From an uncultured Lachnospiraceae bacterium (lineage in GTDB: Bacteria > Bacillota > Clostridia > Lachnospirales > Lachnospiraceae), in the NCBI GenBank assembly GCA_902496125.1, contig CABUZU010000095.1, positions 1-7,631 of the forward strand: a stretch of 7,631 nucleotides of DNA. Direction: 5' to 3'. The notes beneath the pieces are model-generated. The model ran no database searches. It saw only the letters and a list, made by a program, of their open reading frames with translations, and was not told the origin of the DNA. The position numbers and the translations under genes were made by a program. Below are positions 6,072 through 7,631 of the stretch, piece by piece; position 1 is the first letter of the stretch, and each line of letters starts with the position of its first letter.

Positions 6072-7166
6072 GTGAAAAAACGCGTTGTAATTGGCATGTC
6101 CGGAGGAGTTGACTCCTCTGTGGCTGCTTGGCTTTTAAAAGAAGAAGGTTATGATGTCATCGGTATTACGATGCAGATTTGGCCTGAACGAGATATTTTT
6201 GAAGATGAGAAAGAGGGAGGCTGTTGTGGTTTAACTGCTGCTGACGATGCAAGACGTGTAGCAAATAAACTCGGCATCCCTCATTATGTTTTAAATTTTA
6301 GAGATATTTTTCAACAAAAGGTTATCGACTATTTTATTGATGAATATCAACACTGCCGTACCCCAAACCCATGTATTGCTTGCAATCGATATGTAAAATG
6401 GGAAGCTCTTTTAGACCGTAGCTTAGAAATCGGAGCCGATTACATTGCTACTGGTCACTATGCAAAAGTAAGACAATTAGATAACGGTCGTTATGCGGTT
6501 TGTAAATCCGAAACCGACACCAAAGACCAAACCTATGCATTATATAATTTAACCCAAGAACAACTTAGCCGTACACTCTTCCCTGTCGGTGAATACAACA
6601 AAGACCAGATTCGTAAGTTTGCTTCCGATATTGGATTAATTGTTGCTAACAAACCAGATAGCCAAGAGATTTGCTTTATCCCAGATAATGATTACGCTGG
6701 ATTTATTGAGAAGAATCAAAGTGAAGAACTAACTAACTCACAAAAAGGAAACTTTGTAACAAAAGACGGGCAAATTCTAGGCCCTCATAAAGGAATTACC
6801 CACTATACCATCGGCCAACGAAAAGGTCTTGGACTTTCCCTAAAGCAACCAGGATTTGTTATGGATATTAATCCAGAGACCAAGGAAGTTATCATTGGAA
6901 ATGGTGAAGACGTATGGAAAAACGAAGTCTTCTTTAGCAATCCAAATCCAATGGGTGTCTGTGAATTTACCGATGGAATGCATGTGTTAACCAAGGTACG
7001 TTATTCACATAAGGGACAGATGGCAACTATCCACAAAGACGGTGAATTATACCGTTGTGTATTTGATGAACCCGTTCGTGCTGCTACTCCTGGTCAAGCC
7101 ATCGTATTCTATGACGGTGATGTTGTCCTCGGTGGCGGAACCATTGAACGAGACCCTAAAAATTAA
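6072..7166 (+). CDS. mnmA: tRNA-specific 2-thiouridylase MnmA
   Basis: MnmA adenylates and thiolates C2 of the wobble uridine 34 in tRNAs for Lys, Glu and Gln. The 364-residue length is normal. The N-terminal ATP-pyrophosphatase domain has the PP-loop GMSGGVDSS (8-16), YIATGHYAKV (124-133) and DQTYALYNL (152-160); the central part has PDSQEICFIPDNDY (195-208) and HYTIGQRKGLG, followed by the C-terminal beta-barrel. The two conserved cysteines are C104 (in CNRYVKW) and C201 (in EICFI). C101 makes a C101-IA-C104 pair where many MnmA proteins, including those of E. coli and B. subtilis as I recall them, have Asp-x2-Cys. Translation starts at GTG 6072-6074, six bases after a strong GGAGG. The gene lies 14 bases after the MOSC gene and 18 before rrf2, so it is mid-operon. 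No cysteine desulfurase, the usual sulfur donor, is in the window. Confidence 0.96.
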   Translation: MKKRVVIGMSGGVDSSVAAWLLKEEGYDVIGITMQIWPERDIFEDEKEGGCCGLTAADDARRVANKLGIPHYVLNFRDIFQQKVIDYFIDEYQHCRTPNPCIACNRYVKWEALLDRSLEIGADYIATGHYAKVRQLDNGRYAVCKSETDTKDQTYALYNLTQEQLSRTLFPVGEYNKDQIRKFASDIGLIVANKPDSQEICFIPDNDYAGFIEKNQSEELTNSQKGNFVTKDGQILGPHKGITHYTIGQRKGLGLSLKQPGFVMDINPETKEVIIGNGEDVWKNEVFFSNPNPMGVCEFTDGMHVLTKVRYSHKGQMATIHKDGELYRCVFDEPVRAATPGQAIVFYDGDVVLGGGTIERDPKN

Positions 7167-7184
7167 GAAAGGAGCTGATGTATT

Positions 7185-7616
7185 ATGAAGATTTCAACAA
7201 AAGGAAAATACGCACTACGTCTAATGCTAGACTTGGCATTAAATAATTCCGAAAATCCCGTAAGAATCAAAGACGTAGCCAAAAGACAAGAAATTTCTGG
7301 TAAATATCTTGAACAGATTATTTCCATTTTAAATAAAGCTGGATTTGTACGAAGTGTACGCGGTCCACAAGGTGGATACTTCTTAACTAAGAAACCAGAA
7401 GAATATACTGTGGGCATGATTTTAAGACTAACTGAGGGTGACCTTGCACCTACCACTTGCATTACCGACCCTTCTACCTGCTCTAGATATGAAAATTGTC
7501 CTTCCGTCTATGTATGGAAGAAAATTGACGATGCAGTTAACAACGTTATTGATAATATTACAATTGCCGACTTAATGGACATTCAATTAAGTCAAAATGG
7601 AGATTACGTCATCTAA
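7185..7616 (+). CDS. Rrf2/IscR-family transcriptional regulator with cysteine trio
   Basis: The 143-residue DNA-binding protein has the Rrf2 N-terminus MKISTKGKYALRLMLDLA, a winged helix-turn-helix (about 27-65, with KYLEQIISILNKAGFVRSVR and the wing RGPQGGY at 59-65), a dimerisation helix near 106-125, and three clustered cysteines, C92, C99 and C105. This resembles the Fe-S-binding loop of IscR (C92, C98, C104), with one extra residue in the first gap. The IscR histidine ligand three residues after the third cysteine is absent (V108 here). It could therefore sense Fe-S status with a different ligand set, or respond to redox or NO as some relatives do. CymR-type regulators lack these cysteines, so the cysteine-metabolism regulator is less likely. 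AAAGGAG precedes the ATG by 10 bases. It is cotranscribed with mnmA. Confidence 0.92.
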   Translation: MKISTKGKYALRLMLDLALNNSENPVRIKDVAKRQEISGKYLEQIISILNKAGFVRSVRGPQGGYFLTKKPEEYTVGMILRLTEGDLAPTTCITDPSTCSRYENCPSVYVWKKIDDAVNNVIDNITIADLMDIQLSQNGDYVI

Positions 7617-7631
7617 TGTTAAAAGATAAGC
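7616..7631 (+). CDS. Possible start of a further gene, cut by the window edge
   Basis: An ATG overlaps the last base of the rrf2 stop codon (TAATG) and reads MLKDK before the sequence ends. The same overlap is used between nfnA and nfnB. A GGAG lies 13 bases upstream, which is too far to be convincing. Five codons cannot identify a product; in clostridia a cysteine desulfurase often follows such a regulator, but nothing here shows that. Confidence 0.25.

Noticed and set aside
6803..7462. Minus-strand frames opposite mnmA and rrf2
   Set aside because: They have no binding site or promoter and lie against well-recognised genes.

Overview
The window looks like ordinary chromosome from a low-GC, anaerobic Gram-positive bacterium, most likely a clostridium of the Lachnospiraceae type. 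This is inferred from the AT-rich codon use, the strong GGAG-type ribosome binding sites, consensus sigma-A promoters, and the families present (a stand-alone NfnAB pair, CsoR-CopA, an IscR-like Rrf2 regulator, a CxxC-type MnmA). No RNA gene, insertion sequence, CRISPR array or phage gene is visible, and no stretch longer than about 180 bases lacks a gene.

Layout. Positions 1-1994 (minus strand) hold a copper homeostasis operon. csoR comes first and is followed 12 bases later by copA, which runs off the left edge of the window. The promoter has a textbook -35/-10 pair. One 17-bp inverted repeat fills its spacer, and a second lies exactly 30 bp downstream, just after the expected transcription start. 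Positions 2087-5509 (minus strand) hold a second operon, nfnA-nfnB-xdhC-like, with its own promoter and a rho-independent terminator that separates it from csoR. Positions 5552-7616 (plus strand) hold a divergent operon of a MOSC-domain protein, mnmA and an Rrf2-family regulator, driven by a perfect TTGACA-17-TATAAT promoter. A possible further reading frame begins at the right edge.

How the genes fit together. CsoR should sense Cu(I) and release the copper exporter CopA. NfnA and NfnB form the flavin-based electron-bifurcating transhydrogenase that couples NADH and reduced ferredoxin to NADPH formation. The XdhC-like protein and the divergent MOSC protein both belong to families that handle molybdenum cofactor for hydroxylases such as xanthine dehydrogenase, although no molybdoenzyme is in view. 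MnmA thiolates the wobble uridine of tRNAs, and the Rrf2 protein carries a cysteine trio typical of Fe-S sensing. The right-hand part of the window thus has a sulfur, Fe-S and molybdenum cofactor theme.

I see no clearly new system. The points most worth checking are the domain order of the XdhC-like protein (swapped relative to canonical XdhC), the paired CsoR operators, the link between Nfn and molybdenum cofactor genes, and several cysteine-motif variants in NfnA, MnmA and the Rrf2 regulator.
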